Below, piece by piece: positions 45,701-57,700 of a DNA stretch of 64,000 nt. The stretch comes from Cladopsammia gracilis (lineage: Eukaryota > Cnidaria > Anthozoa > Scleractinia > Dendrophylliidae): NCBI GenBank assembly GCA_022457155.1, contig JAJGOT010000432.1:1-64000 (forward strand), given 5' to 3'. The translations under genes were made by a program, and so were the position numbers. The notes below the pieces were generated by a model. That model was given only the letters and a program-made list of their open reading frames with translations. It had not been told where the DNA came from and did no database searches. Position 1 is the stretch's first letter; every line of letters starts with the position of its first letter.

Positions 45701-48700
45701 AAAATCAGGCCAGTCTAGGTTTCGGTAAAGAACACTCATTTACGTCTATAAAATGAAAAGAAAAAAAAGAACCTGTCTAGTCTCAAATATTTAGGTTTTT
45801 CCTCCCACCAAATCACAAAAAATACATTGGTATGTGATCTATAGGGCAAACATTAAAACAAACGCGGGAAGATATAATATTTAATTTCTTCATTTAAATT
45901 TCATGTCTCTTCATAGAGTTATCCTTGTGAAAATAATGAACTTGGCGCTAGAAAGGGAAGATAACGGGACCTCCTAGCGCGTCTACACCCCAGAGGGGTG
46001 TTTATGTTTTAAAAGTGACGACAATGTGCATGTCACTTCATACAGTATCCTTAGGAAAAAAATCAGTTGGCTTGGAGGAACCAGTTGCGGAAAAATCTTT
46101 CTGGTTTCGACGACCTAAAAGTTGTGAAGAGGAAGTTGGTTTGCTTGAATGGTCCAAGCCTAAAAATACACAGTACAAAGACAGGCGGTCGGTATGATGT
46201 TTTCAAAAATTGGCAAGCAACGCGAGAGACAAATTTGGGTTTACCTCGGTGTAAAAACGTGTGACTTATTCCTTTGTTTTCTACCTTCATTGTCTTGCAC
46301 TCTATAGAGGTTTTGCACGGCAGGAACAATGAAAATGTTTTGCATTAGAAAGAACATTCTTTTCCATAGGGAAAATAATCTATTGTTTCAGTACCTTTCG
46401 TTTTCTTAGATGTTTTTTTTTGACAAAACTTTTATTAAACTTTACATAACTTACTTACATTGATTCACGAATTACATCATTATACCAACAGTATTTACAT
46501 CACTTGCTATACTAAGTACATTATTTACAAACGATACTTACACATCTGACTACTCACATTACTTATTTAGACAGTTAATAACAATGGTGAGAAAAGGAGT
46601 TTAAAAACATTGTGCCAGTCATTACAGGGCATTTTCGCCAACTTCTACTGAAGTATATTGCTACAGGAGGAGGGGGAGGAGTGGAATGGAGGGGGAAGGG
46701 GGGGGGGGGGGGTTCTCTTACCATAGAGTGTCTAGGAGTTTCCATTTTTGGGGGAGAGTGTCACCCGCTTTGACTTCGATTTCATAAATTGTTTTAAGGT
46801 ATCGCAGGAAGCATTCGATTGTAGGTGCTGTTTCTTTGCATTTACAAATCCAGATGTAGTGTCTTGCTAGCAGAAAGCAGAAATTTAATTGTAGATGGTT
46901 TTTTGAAGCATCCGGCATCAATCCCAAAGCAACAGATGCACTCATTATATAATTTTCTGAAATAATTTGGGATAGAGTTAACCGCGACATTAAAAAATTC
47001 CAAAAAGAAACAACTTTAGGACAACACCAAAAAAGATGTTCAAGTTTATCTGGTTCTTGGGTGTTTCTTGGTGTTGCGGAAGCCATTGTTGGTTAGCTTT
47101 TGTGTTGTGGTGTGGGTATTGTTCAGTGTCTTTTGAATCTTTTGTTTTACGTCATTTGGTGATCACACCATCCGCAACACCAAGAAACTACCGTTTTCTT
47201 TGTTTTAAGTCACTCGTGAGTTGGCAGGTTTTTACACCGAGTATGAGCCCAAAATTTCCTGTACTCGAGCCGGGAAGTGTGTTCAAAGATTATGATTTTC
47301 ACCATGTGCAAAGTCTTGATGAAAAGCTGGAGGACCTAGACTGTGTTTCCCTAAACTATTGACCTACAAAGTTCGTCCAAGAAGTTGCAAATAAGACGGG
47401 TGGTCGCTATCCACCTCGTTCACTATATGGAATTGTTTGTGGGTTGAAGCGGCATTTGGAGGACGTGAATGGAGGAAATGCGTTGAATCCTCTACACAGC
47501 AGTGAGTACAAGTACTGAAACTTCAGAAGTTGAAAACAGTAGTTTGCGTGGAATGTTAAATTCGGCAACGTTCTTGAACTGTATCGTAAACGTAAATGTT
47601 AACTGTAATGAATAATTTAGAATGAAAGCTAATGAAGGTTTGTTCAAGTGCTGCATTGTTTTTGTTAATCGATTTCGAAACACGTGTGTTTGGATATCCA
47701 CACACGCTGTTCTTTACCGGGGTATCCAGTGCTACATGTGACCCGAATGGGTCAACGCAATTGGACAATTACTTCATGAATTATTAATGAGTTTGAGAAG
47801 CGAGTTGTCCTCATTTGATCATGAATTGGATTTTTATGGCAAACTTTAACTGACTCTAGTACGTACTGTAAAAGAAGTAATCCAAAAATTTAGTTGTTCA
47901 TACTTAGCGCTAGCTAGAACGTTATACCCATTCAACAACCTTTTCTACAGCATGGCACGCAATCTACACATACCTGTGCATTTAGGCCCATTCTTGGTAT
48001 ATCCTGATTTACAGCTGCATCGATAGGAACCCTGTGTATTGGCGCACACTTGATCACATCCACCATTGTTTGAATTACACTCTATTACGTCTGTGGAATG
48101 AAAAGAAACAGAAGAACCTGTTTAGCCTCTAATATTTAGGTTTTTTTCTCCCACTAAATCACTAAAAATACATTTGGATGTAATCTAAGGAAAGACGTTA
48201 AAACAAACTCGTCAACATATAATATTAAATTTCTTGATTTAATTTTCATGTCTCTTCATAGAGTTATCCTTATGAAAATAACGAACTTGGTGCTAGAAAG
48301 GGAAGACAAGGCGACTAGACCGTGGAGGGGTATTTAGATGTAAAAGCAGACGAAAATATGTAAATGGCGCCAAATTTTAATATAGTTTTGCGAAAATTAA
48401 CTTATACATGTAAGTAAGTTTTCATTCACACTCAGTTTCCCAGCGGAAGGAGGAGTAGGGAACAGCCCACCCTCCCACCCCGTCGTTCGGGTTGTACCAC
48501 TATCCCACACACCTCCCTAAGACAAGTTGTTCCAGCTTGGCTTAGTCCGCTGGTCAATCACTATTTCCATATCTTAATTCAACTGAGTATGAATGGGAGT
48601 GTTGTGAAATAGAATACTATTTTTAGCAGAAATTGCGCCAACCTTAACGCAATGAGAGCGCCGGAACCTACTACCTAATTTCACTACCAAGATTCTTCTT

Positions 48701-51700
48701 TTATATTAACCTCATTTTCTAACGCATTAACGAGATGGCTTTCAGAGCCCTTTGATTTATAGTGATACCTATATCTCGTTTTCGCGCATGCACATTAACG
48801 AGATAAAAACTTAGATGTTCATACTTAGCGCTAACTTTATGGTTTTCTAGAGCATGGCACGCAAACTACACATACCTGTGCATTTTGGCCCATTCTTGGT
48901 ATATCCTGATTTACAGCTGCATCGATAGGAACCCTGTGTATTGGCGCACACTTGATCACATCCACCATTGTTTGAATTACACTCTATTACGTCTGTGGAA
49001 TGAAAAAAAACAAACGAACCTGTTTAGCCTCTAATATTTAGGTTTTTTCTCCCACTAAATCACTAAAAATACATTCGGATGTAATCTAAGGGAAGACGTT
49101 AAAACAAACTCGTCAACATATAATATTAAATTTCTTGATTTAATTTTCATGTCTCTTCATAGAGTTATCCTTATGAAAATAACGAACTTGGTGCTAGAAA
49201 GGGAAGACAAGGCGACTAGACCGTGGAGGGGTATTTAGATGTAAAAGCAGACGAAAATATGTAAATGGCGCCAAATTTTAATATAGTTTTGCGAAAATAA
49301 ACTTATACATGTAAGTAAGTTTTCATTCACACTCAGTTTCCCAGCGGAAGGAGGAGTAGGGAACAGCCCACCCTCCCACCCCGTCGTTCGGGTTGTACCA
49401 CTATCCCACACACCTCCCTAAGACAAGTTTTTCCAGCTTGGCTTAGTCCGCTGGTCAATCACTATTTCCATATCTTAATTCAACTGAGTATGAATGGGAG
49501 TGTTGTGAAATAGAATACTATTTTTAGCAGAAATTGCGCCACCCTTAACGCAATGAGAGCGCCGGAACCTACTACCTAATTTCACTACCAAGATTCTTCT
49601 TTTATATTAACCTCACGTTCTAACGCATTAACGAGATGGCTTTAAGAGCCCTTTGATTTATAGTGATACCTATATCTCGTTTTCGCGCATGCACATTAAC
49701 GAGATAAAAACTTAGATGTTCATACTTAGCGCTAACTTTATGGTTTTCTAGAGCATGGCACGCAAACTACACATACCTGTGCATTTTGGCCCATTCTTGG
49801 TATATCCCGATTTACAGCTGCATCGATATGAACCCTGTGTATTATTGCACACTTGCTCACATCCACCATTGTTTGAAGAACACTCATTTACGTCTACAAA
49901 ATGACAACAACAGAAGAACCTGTTTAGTCTCTAATATTTAGGTTTTTCCTCCCACAAAATCACTAAAAAATACATCGGTTTGTGATCTATAGGGCAAACA
50001 TTAAAAGAAACGTGGCAAGATATAACATTTAATTTCTTGATTTCACTGTTTTCATTCACTTCAATTAGAGTTATCCTTGTAAAAATACTCATGAACTTGG
50101 CGGTTGAAAGGGAAGAAAAGGGGAAGACAAGGTGGTCTTTATACCTGAGCAAGTCTTGTTATCTTTATTTAGTGCATATCCAGTATTACACGAACAGTAA
50201 AAGCTTCCATCAAGGTTTTTGCACTTATGCTGGCAGCCATGGTGGTTCGTTAAACATTCATCGTGATCTAAAAAGAAAGTCAAAGATTTCGTTTATTCTT
50301 ACATTTACCTCCTTTTTTCTGTAGCAATAATAGTAATCAAAGGCTCCTTAGAGCCAACCCGTGAATTTGAAATGCGTAACGCGTTTAAACGCAATGCGGT
50401 AAGCTTTATATGTTTTCACTCTGTCACGGTTCAATATTTTATTTTTAAATTAAACGTAAGGATTTTTGACAAACGCAAAAAAATAAAAATACAGTACATC
50501 ACTTTCATAATGTTAAGTCCGAAGAAGAAAGAAAAAAAAAACGGAAAAAAAAAAGATAAATGGCCCGAGCGAGATTCGAAACGGGGCCTTTCGGTTGTGA
50601 GTCCACGCTTACACCACTCGACCACCGTGACCACTGACTGGAAATGGGATAAATTTTATTACTTAAAAGTAGATGTCATGTATTAGCTTACATGAAGTAG
50701 TAAGAGAGACTGATGGGATTGTAAGGGAGAGCGAGCACATGGAATAAAAGCACACAATTGAAGCAGTAGTGTGGAGTCCAAATTACCTTTAATTCATGTA
50801 TTAAGAGGACACAACATTGGCGACGAGGACAAGTGATTCGAGAGATGTTTTCTTCGAACGAAAACGGCGCTAATGCGATTCCCAAGTTCGACTGCTACTC
50901 GGAACCCGCCACTTTAGGACCGCGGTGGACAAGATGGCTGACATCGTTTGAGCTGTTCGCCGACGGCAAAGGCTTGATAATTAACGAAAACACGAATGCC
51001 AACACCAAACAACGGCGAAGAGCTTCGCTGCTTCATCTAGCCGGACCTGACGTCCAGGAAATATTCTCCACCCTTGCAGACACCGGCGAAGCAACCGATT
51101 ACGCGGCAGCCGTAACAGCTCTCAACGGATATTTCGTCCCGAAGGTCAACTCCGCCTTTGCGCGACAAACATTCCATCGGATCCACCAAAGGGAAGGTGA
51201 GACTGTTCTGCAATTTGTGACCCGATTAAGGAAAGAATCGAAAGATTGCAATTTTGGCTTGGATGCTGATAACCAGATCAGAGATGCCGTTTTGTGTAAG
51301 TGCACGTCAAATTATGTGAGGCGTAAATTACTTGAAGAAGGCCAAGAGCTGACCTTAGCCCGCACGCTCGAGATAGCTGAACAGTGTGAGAAAGTAGAAC
51401 ACCAAATGACTGAACTTGGCGCGACAGGTCAGGGTCAAGAAAGTGCAAACAGAGTTTTTGAAAAATCAAGAAAACCCAAAGGTAAACAGAGCAAAGTGAA
51501 TAAACCAAAGGAGAGTGTTTGTTATAGATGTGGTCTTAGTGGTCATTTGGGTCGAGATCCGAAGTGCCCTGCTAGAGGTCAGACCTGCAGAAAGTGTAAA
51601 GGAAAGGATCATTGGGCAAGCGTGTGTAAAACCAAACAAAAGAAAATAGAGGCTAACCAAGTTCGAGAAGACCAAGCCAGTGGACACCAAATCGATTATG

Positions 51701-54700
51701 CCTTTAAGGTCACCAGTGGAGTGGAATCAAATGTGCTTACTGTGTCCGTAGGTGGAATAAACCTTGAGATGCTAGTGGACTCTGGAGCTACGAATAACAT
51801 CATTGATGAAGAAGCGTGGGAGAATTTAAAGGCCATGAAGATAAAATGCAGATCTGAAGCTGCCCCAGTTGACAGAAAGCTGTACACATATGCATCCGAC
51901 AAGCCCCTCCCAGTGAAAGGTCGGTTTACCTGTGGAGTAACGGTCGGCCAAGGGAGATCCCAAGCAGAATTCCTAGTGATTAAAGGCAAGGGGATACCAC
52001 TCCTAGGCAAAGATACTGCTATGAAGCTTGGTGTATTGAAGATTGGTGTTGACGTCGCCGCAGTTGCTGAAACCAAACAAACACTACAACAGCAATACCC
52101 AGAGGTGTTTCGCGGCGTGGGAAAATTGAAAACCAGACAAGTGACATTACACATAGATCCTGAAGTGAAACCAATAGCCCAACCCCTCAGGCGTGTTCCT
52201 TTTAACTTACAAGGCAAGGTGGAAGAAAAAGTTCAAGAACTGTTGGACTGTGACATCATAGAAGAGGTCAATGGGCCCACACCGTGGGTGAACCCCGTTG
52301 TAATTGTTCCCAAAGCAAATGGAGAAATACGCCTTTGCATTGATATGAGGCGCGCAAATGAGGCCATTGTTCGCGGTCGACACCCCATACCAACAGTAGA
52401 CGAGTTGCTACACAACATGAATGGGTCGAAAGTCTTCAGCAAATTGGATCTAAGGTGGGGATACCACCAACTGGAACTTACACCAGAATCACGTCAGATC
52501 ACAACGTTTGTAACCCACAAGGGCTTATACAGATACAAGCGTCTATTATTTGGTGTGAGTTCAGCAAGCGAGCAGTACCAACATGAAATCGCAACTGCTC
52601 TGGCCGGAATTGAGGGCGTCGACAACATTTCTGATGATATCATTGTACATGGCCCAGATCAGGCAACCCATGACCAGCGTCTTCACAAAACTATGGAACG
52701 CCTCCAAGAGCATGGCCTGACTCTCAATGCTGACAAATGCCTATTTAACGTGGACAGATTAGTGTTCATGGGAATCCTCCTGTCAGAGAAAGGGATCGGC
52801 CCAACAGAGGAGAGGGTGAAAGCGTTGCAAGAAACAAGAGAACCAGCGACTGTCAGCGAAGTACGTAGCTTCTTGGGGCTGGCTAATTACAGCAGCAGAT
52901 TCATCCCACACTTTGCAACTCTGACAGAACCACTGAGGAGGCTGACCAAGAAAGATGTACCCTTCCACTTCGGACCCGAGCAAAAAGCTGCCTTTGAGTT
53001 GCTGAAGCAGAGCATGGCTAAAGCAGGAACATTAGCCTATTTTGATAAGAATGCCCCAACGAAAGTCATTGCGGACGCGAGTCCTGTTGGACTCGGTGCG
53101 GTGCTGGTACAGAACCAGGATGGAGGATGGGTGCCAATCTGCTATGCAAGCCGCAGCTTAACAGAATGTGAGCGCAGATACTCCCAGACCGAAAAGGAGG
53201 CCCTTGCCCTCGTTTGGGCTTGTGAGAGGTATCACGCATACATCTATGGCATGAGATTTGATCTGGTGACTGACCATAAACCGTTGGAGGTTATATATGG
53301 TCCCCGCTCTAAACCTTGCGCTCGCATTGAGCGGTGGGTGCTGCGCCTACAGCCCTACGACTTCCGGATCGTCTACACCCCAGGACCAGGCAACATTGCT
53401 GATCCGCTCTCACGCCTGCTTAGCAACCGGAATGAAATTTCCAACCACAAGCATGGAGCCGAAGAGTATGTGCGGTTTGTAGCCATCAATGCCACGCCAA
53501 AAGCTCTAACTACGAGAGACGTAGAAGAAGCATCCGCGATGGACGAGGAACTGACAGTTCTGAGAGAGGCCATCAGAACTGGTCGATTTGAGCAATGTAA
53601 GGCTTACGCACCTGCAGCAGGTGAACTGTGTGTAATTGGGCAGTTAGTTTTGAGAGGAACCCGTATTGTACTGCCAAACAAACTCAGACCACAAGCAGTC
53701 GCACTAGCTCACGAAGGACACTTAGGAATTGTAGGAACAAAACAAAACCTGAGAAGTAAGGTGTGGTGGCCTGCTATGGATAAGGCAGCAGAGAAATTCT
53801 GCAAGTCGTGTCATGGATGCCAGCTGGTAGCACGTCCAGATCCGCCCGAGCCGCTGAGATCCACAGCATTTCCAGAGGGTCCTTGGAAAGATTTGGCAGT
53901 AGACTTGCTAGGACCACTCCCATCTGGACACTCGATACTTGTTGTGGTTGACTACTACAGTCGTTATTATGAGTACGCGATACTGACATCGACAACTTCT
54001 GCAAAAGTAATCGACAGCTTAGAGGAAATTTTCAGCCGCCACGGACTTCCGGTAACCATCAAGTCAGACAACGGCCCACAGTTCCGCTCAGAAGAGTTCC
54101 AGAACTATTGTGCCCATAACGGGATCTCGCATCTAAAGGTGACGCCAAAGTGGCCCCAGGCCAATGGCGAAGTCGAAAGACAAAATGCTTCTTTGATGAA
54201 GAGAATTCGCATTGCTCAAGCAGAAGGACTGAACTGGAGGGAAGAACTCAGGAAATATGTGACCAAGTACAGAGGAATCGATCATGGCACCACCGGTAAA
54301 AGCCCAGCAGAATTGTTGTTCAATCGTAAAATAAGGGGAAAATTACCGGAACTGCACTCTGATCATCGCCCAGACCTGGAAGTACGTGATAGAGATGCAG
54401 AGTTCAAAGCAAAAACCAAGACGTATGCGGATGAGCGCAGAAATGCAAAGTTGTCCGACATTCAAATTGGTGACCAAGTGCTTGTCAGACAGGAGAAAAC
54501 CGACAAGTTCTCCACACCATTCAATCCAATGCCATACAAAGTCGTGAACAAAACTGGAAACAGTGTTGTGGTCGAGTCCCAAGGCGGTGCCCGATATTCA
54601 CGGAATTCCTCACACATAAAGAAATTTGTATCAGACCTGCCTGAAACCGCACCCATGGTACCAGCCATTGAATCAGGTGATCCCGCAGCAGCTGAAACTG

Positions 54701-57700
54701 CACCCATGACGCTGGTAGATTCAGGAAGTGAAGGCAATACAACTACGGTGAATGCAGAGGCGACACCTAACCCAGTGACAACCCCTAGTATGCCGATGGC
54801 ATCAGGACATGAACGACCCCAGAGACAGAGGAGGCTACCAGTGAAATATCAGGACTTTGTTTTAAAATAGTGACTGATGCACTTGTAGGAAATCAGCATG
54901 TTTGTTTAAGTCATGGACCCTGTTGACTTTGTTAAAGGACGCCCATGTGGATGTGACTTTTAGTTGTTGTTTAAGCATAGTAACATTGCTAGTATTTTTG
55001 TAGTGATTAATATCATTTGGTTTTATGCGTTATGCCACTGTAATTTTCAGAATAATTATTATTGCTTGTGGCTTGTTTGTTTCCTTTAAGAAAAGGAGGG
55101 ATGTCATGTATTAGCTTACATGAAGTAGTAAGAGAGACTGATGGGATTGTAAGGGAGAGCGAGCACATGGAATAAAAGCACACAATTGAAGCAGTAGTGT
55201 GGAGTCCAAATTACCTTTAATTCATGTATTAAGAGGACACAACAGTAGATAACCATCAAAACGCGTGTCTCAGTTGAAAATTCCTTTTAGATCGATTTTA
55301 ACGTTGCATTAAAGACTCCAAATGCGAAACATCTTTAAGCTTATTGTTGTTTATATTCGTTTACACCAATTCAGTTATTGTTATCGCTGGATTAACGCTG
55401 TTCTTGTTACAAAACACATTCGTAACAAAGCATTACGTCACTAAGTTTACAGCTGATGGAAGGAGTGAGCGAGTGAGTGACTCATTTGCATATCAGTCGC
55501 CGTTACCGATAACCCGTTAATTACGCATGCGCGTATATTCACGGGTTAAAAAGGGTTCAAATGGACCGCTTACATTGCAAAAAAAAAAAAAAAAAACGAT
55601 ACAAATTACCAAAAGGGGCTTGGGAACTAATAAAACATATATGGCAAACAATTTGAAGCTTTTTTACTTCCAGTGGGAAGTACGCTCCATTGAATCTCCG
55701 GCAATGACCACATGAAAACAAAAAAAAGCACGTCTTCGAGGTCACGCCGAAACCCTTTGAAACCGGTTAAATTGGTTGAAAGCCGTTCTTCGCCAGTCTC
55801 TATCCTCTCCGATTTTCTTGGTTCCAGTCTCTTTTCGATTTGTTCAAGTTAGTCAGCACAGTTTGTTCTTTCGACTCCTTTCTGAAGTCAGCCAGCGCAA
55901 AAATGATAATTAAAAATAATAGATACAGAATATTTTGCCAGCCAGGAATAATTCCACTGGAGAATAGATAAAGTGAGGAACAGATTCGTTGGGTGCCCTT
56001 GGCTAGAAAAGTTTCCTTTTCACTGGCAACGCAAGTACAAGCACATGATGCTTATGCTCGTGGTGAATACCGTGCTACATTTATCCTTCAGTGCCTCAGT
56101 CCATACCTCTTCTGCCCAAACAACTTACCTGAGCAAGTTCGTCCATTTGAATCCAAAACAAAACCAGGATTACAGAGGCAATGGTAAGAGCCCGCAGTGT
56201 TGACGCACAAGTGACTGCAGTTACCTTTATTGGACAAGCATTCATTTATATCTACCATTGATAAAAATAAGAACAGAACTCAGTAAACTAAATCATGTAC
56301 AAATGAATGAAATATGTATAAACGAAATTAAAGACACCAATGTTTTTTTCTACTGGTTTTGTAATATATTTCGTCTACAAGTCCAATCCAAATCTCTACT
56401 GAAATGAGCATCAGCGGTCTTGCCGAATCGCAAACACAAAGCGGTAACAAATAGCAGTTATAGGTACCTGGGGTAATAGATGGGTTGAGAGAACTTAAAT
56501 TTCTCTTAAGAAATTCTCTTAAATTTAAGAGCCACAGACTGAGCCAATCAAATTAACGTGTATATGTTGCAGGTAAAATCTGGTCTCTCGTTAGATCAGT
56601 CATTCAGTCTAGAATTGTTTAAAGAACACTCATTTACGTCTATAAAATGAAAAGAAACAAAAGAACCTGTTTTAGTCTCAATTTTAGGATTTTCCTCCCC
56701 CTAAATCACAAAGAAAAACATTGGGATGTGATCTATAGGGCAAACCTTAAAACAAACGCGGCAAGATATAATATTTAATTTCTTGATTTGATTTTCATGT
56801 CTCTTCATAGAGTTATCCTTGTGAAAATAATGAACTTGGCGCTAGAAAGGGAAGACAAGGCTACTAGACCGTGGAGGGGTATTTAGGTGTAAAAGCAGTC
56901 GAAAATATGTAAATGGCGCCAAATTTTAATATATAGTTTTGTGAAAATTAACTTACAAGTTAGATAGAAGAAACGTAGATTATGAAAAATAAGAAAAAAA
57001 GCTAACAAGTGATGATCAGAAGAGATTCCGGCGTACCTTCGCAAATTTAGTAAGCGAGTTATTCACACTCGTATTGGCATTTTATGGCAAACATTTACTG
57101 ACTCTTGTAGTCAGAAAGTTATCCAAAAACTTAGTTGTTCATACTTAGCGCTAGCTAGAACGTTATACCCATTCAACAACCTTTTCTAGAGCATGGCACG
57201 CAAACGACACATACCTATGCATTTGGGCCCATTCTTGGTATATCCCGAATTACAGCTGCATCGATATGAACCCGGTGTATTTGTGCACACTTGATCACAT
57301 CCACCATTGTTTGAATTACACTCTATTACGTCTATGAAATGAAAAGAGACAAAAGAACCTGTTTAGCCTCTAATATTTAGGTTTTTTCTCCCACTAAACC
57401 ACTAAAAATTCATTAGGATGTAATCTATGGGAAGACGTTAAAACAAACTCGGCAACATATAACATTTAATTTCTTGATTTAATGTTCATGTCTCTTCATA
57501 GAGTTATCCTTATGAAAATAACAAACTTGGTGCTAGAAAGGGAGGACAAGGCGACTAGACCGTGGAGGGGTATTTAGATGTAAAAGCAGACGAAAATATG
57601 TAAATGGCGCCAAATTTTAACATAATTTTGTGACAATTAACTTATAAGTTAAAAGAAACGTTGATTATGCAAAGTAAGGTCGGAATAAAGCTAACAAGTA

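Larger units (their letters stand above)
46015..47510 (+). pseudogene. Crypton/DUF3504-like recombinase pseudogene
   Basis: The plus strand encodes [11 protein letters not shown] and, after a frameshift, [12 protein letters not shown] (46140-46260). Then, after a 1-kb interruption, [12 protein letters not shown], a stop, and [20 protein letters not shown] followed by [17 protein letters not shown] (47310-47485). The latter resembles the DUF3504 domain of Crypton-type tyrosine recombinases and their host-derived relatives. A LINE fragment and a MITE separate the two parts. It is dead. Confidence 0.6.
50674..55244 (+). mobile_element. Intact Ty3/gypsy LTR retrotransposon
   Basis: 4571 bp bounded by identical 143-bp LTRs (TGTCATGTATTAG to GGACACAACA) and a 5-bp target duplication GTAGA (50669-50673 and 55245-55249). 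A primer-binding-site-like ttggcgacgaggac follows the 5' LTR, and a purine tract aagaaaaggaggga precedes the 3' LTR. One uninterrupted gag-pol ORF lies between. Domain order PR-RT-RNaseH-IN identifies Ty3/gypsy. It is antisense to the host EGF gene, in an intron. Confidence 0.95.

Noticed and set aside
51099..54742. Several 60-173 aa minus-strand ORFs across the LTR element
   Set aside because: They are shadows of the gag-pol frame.
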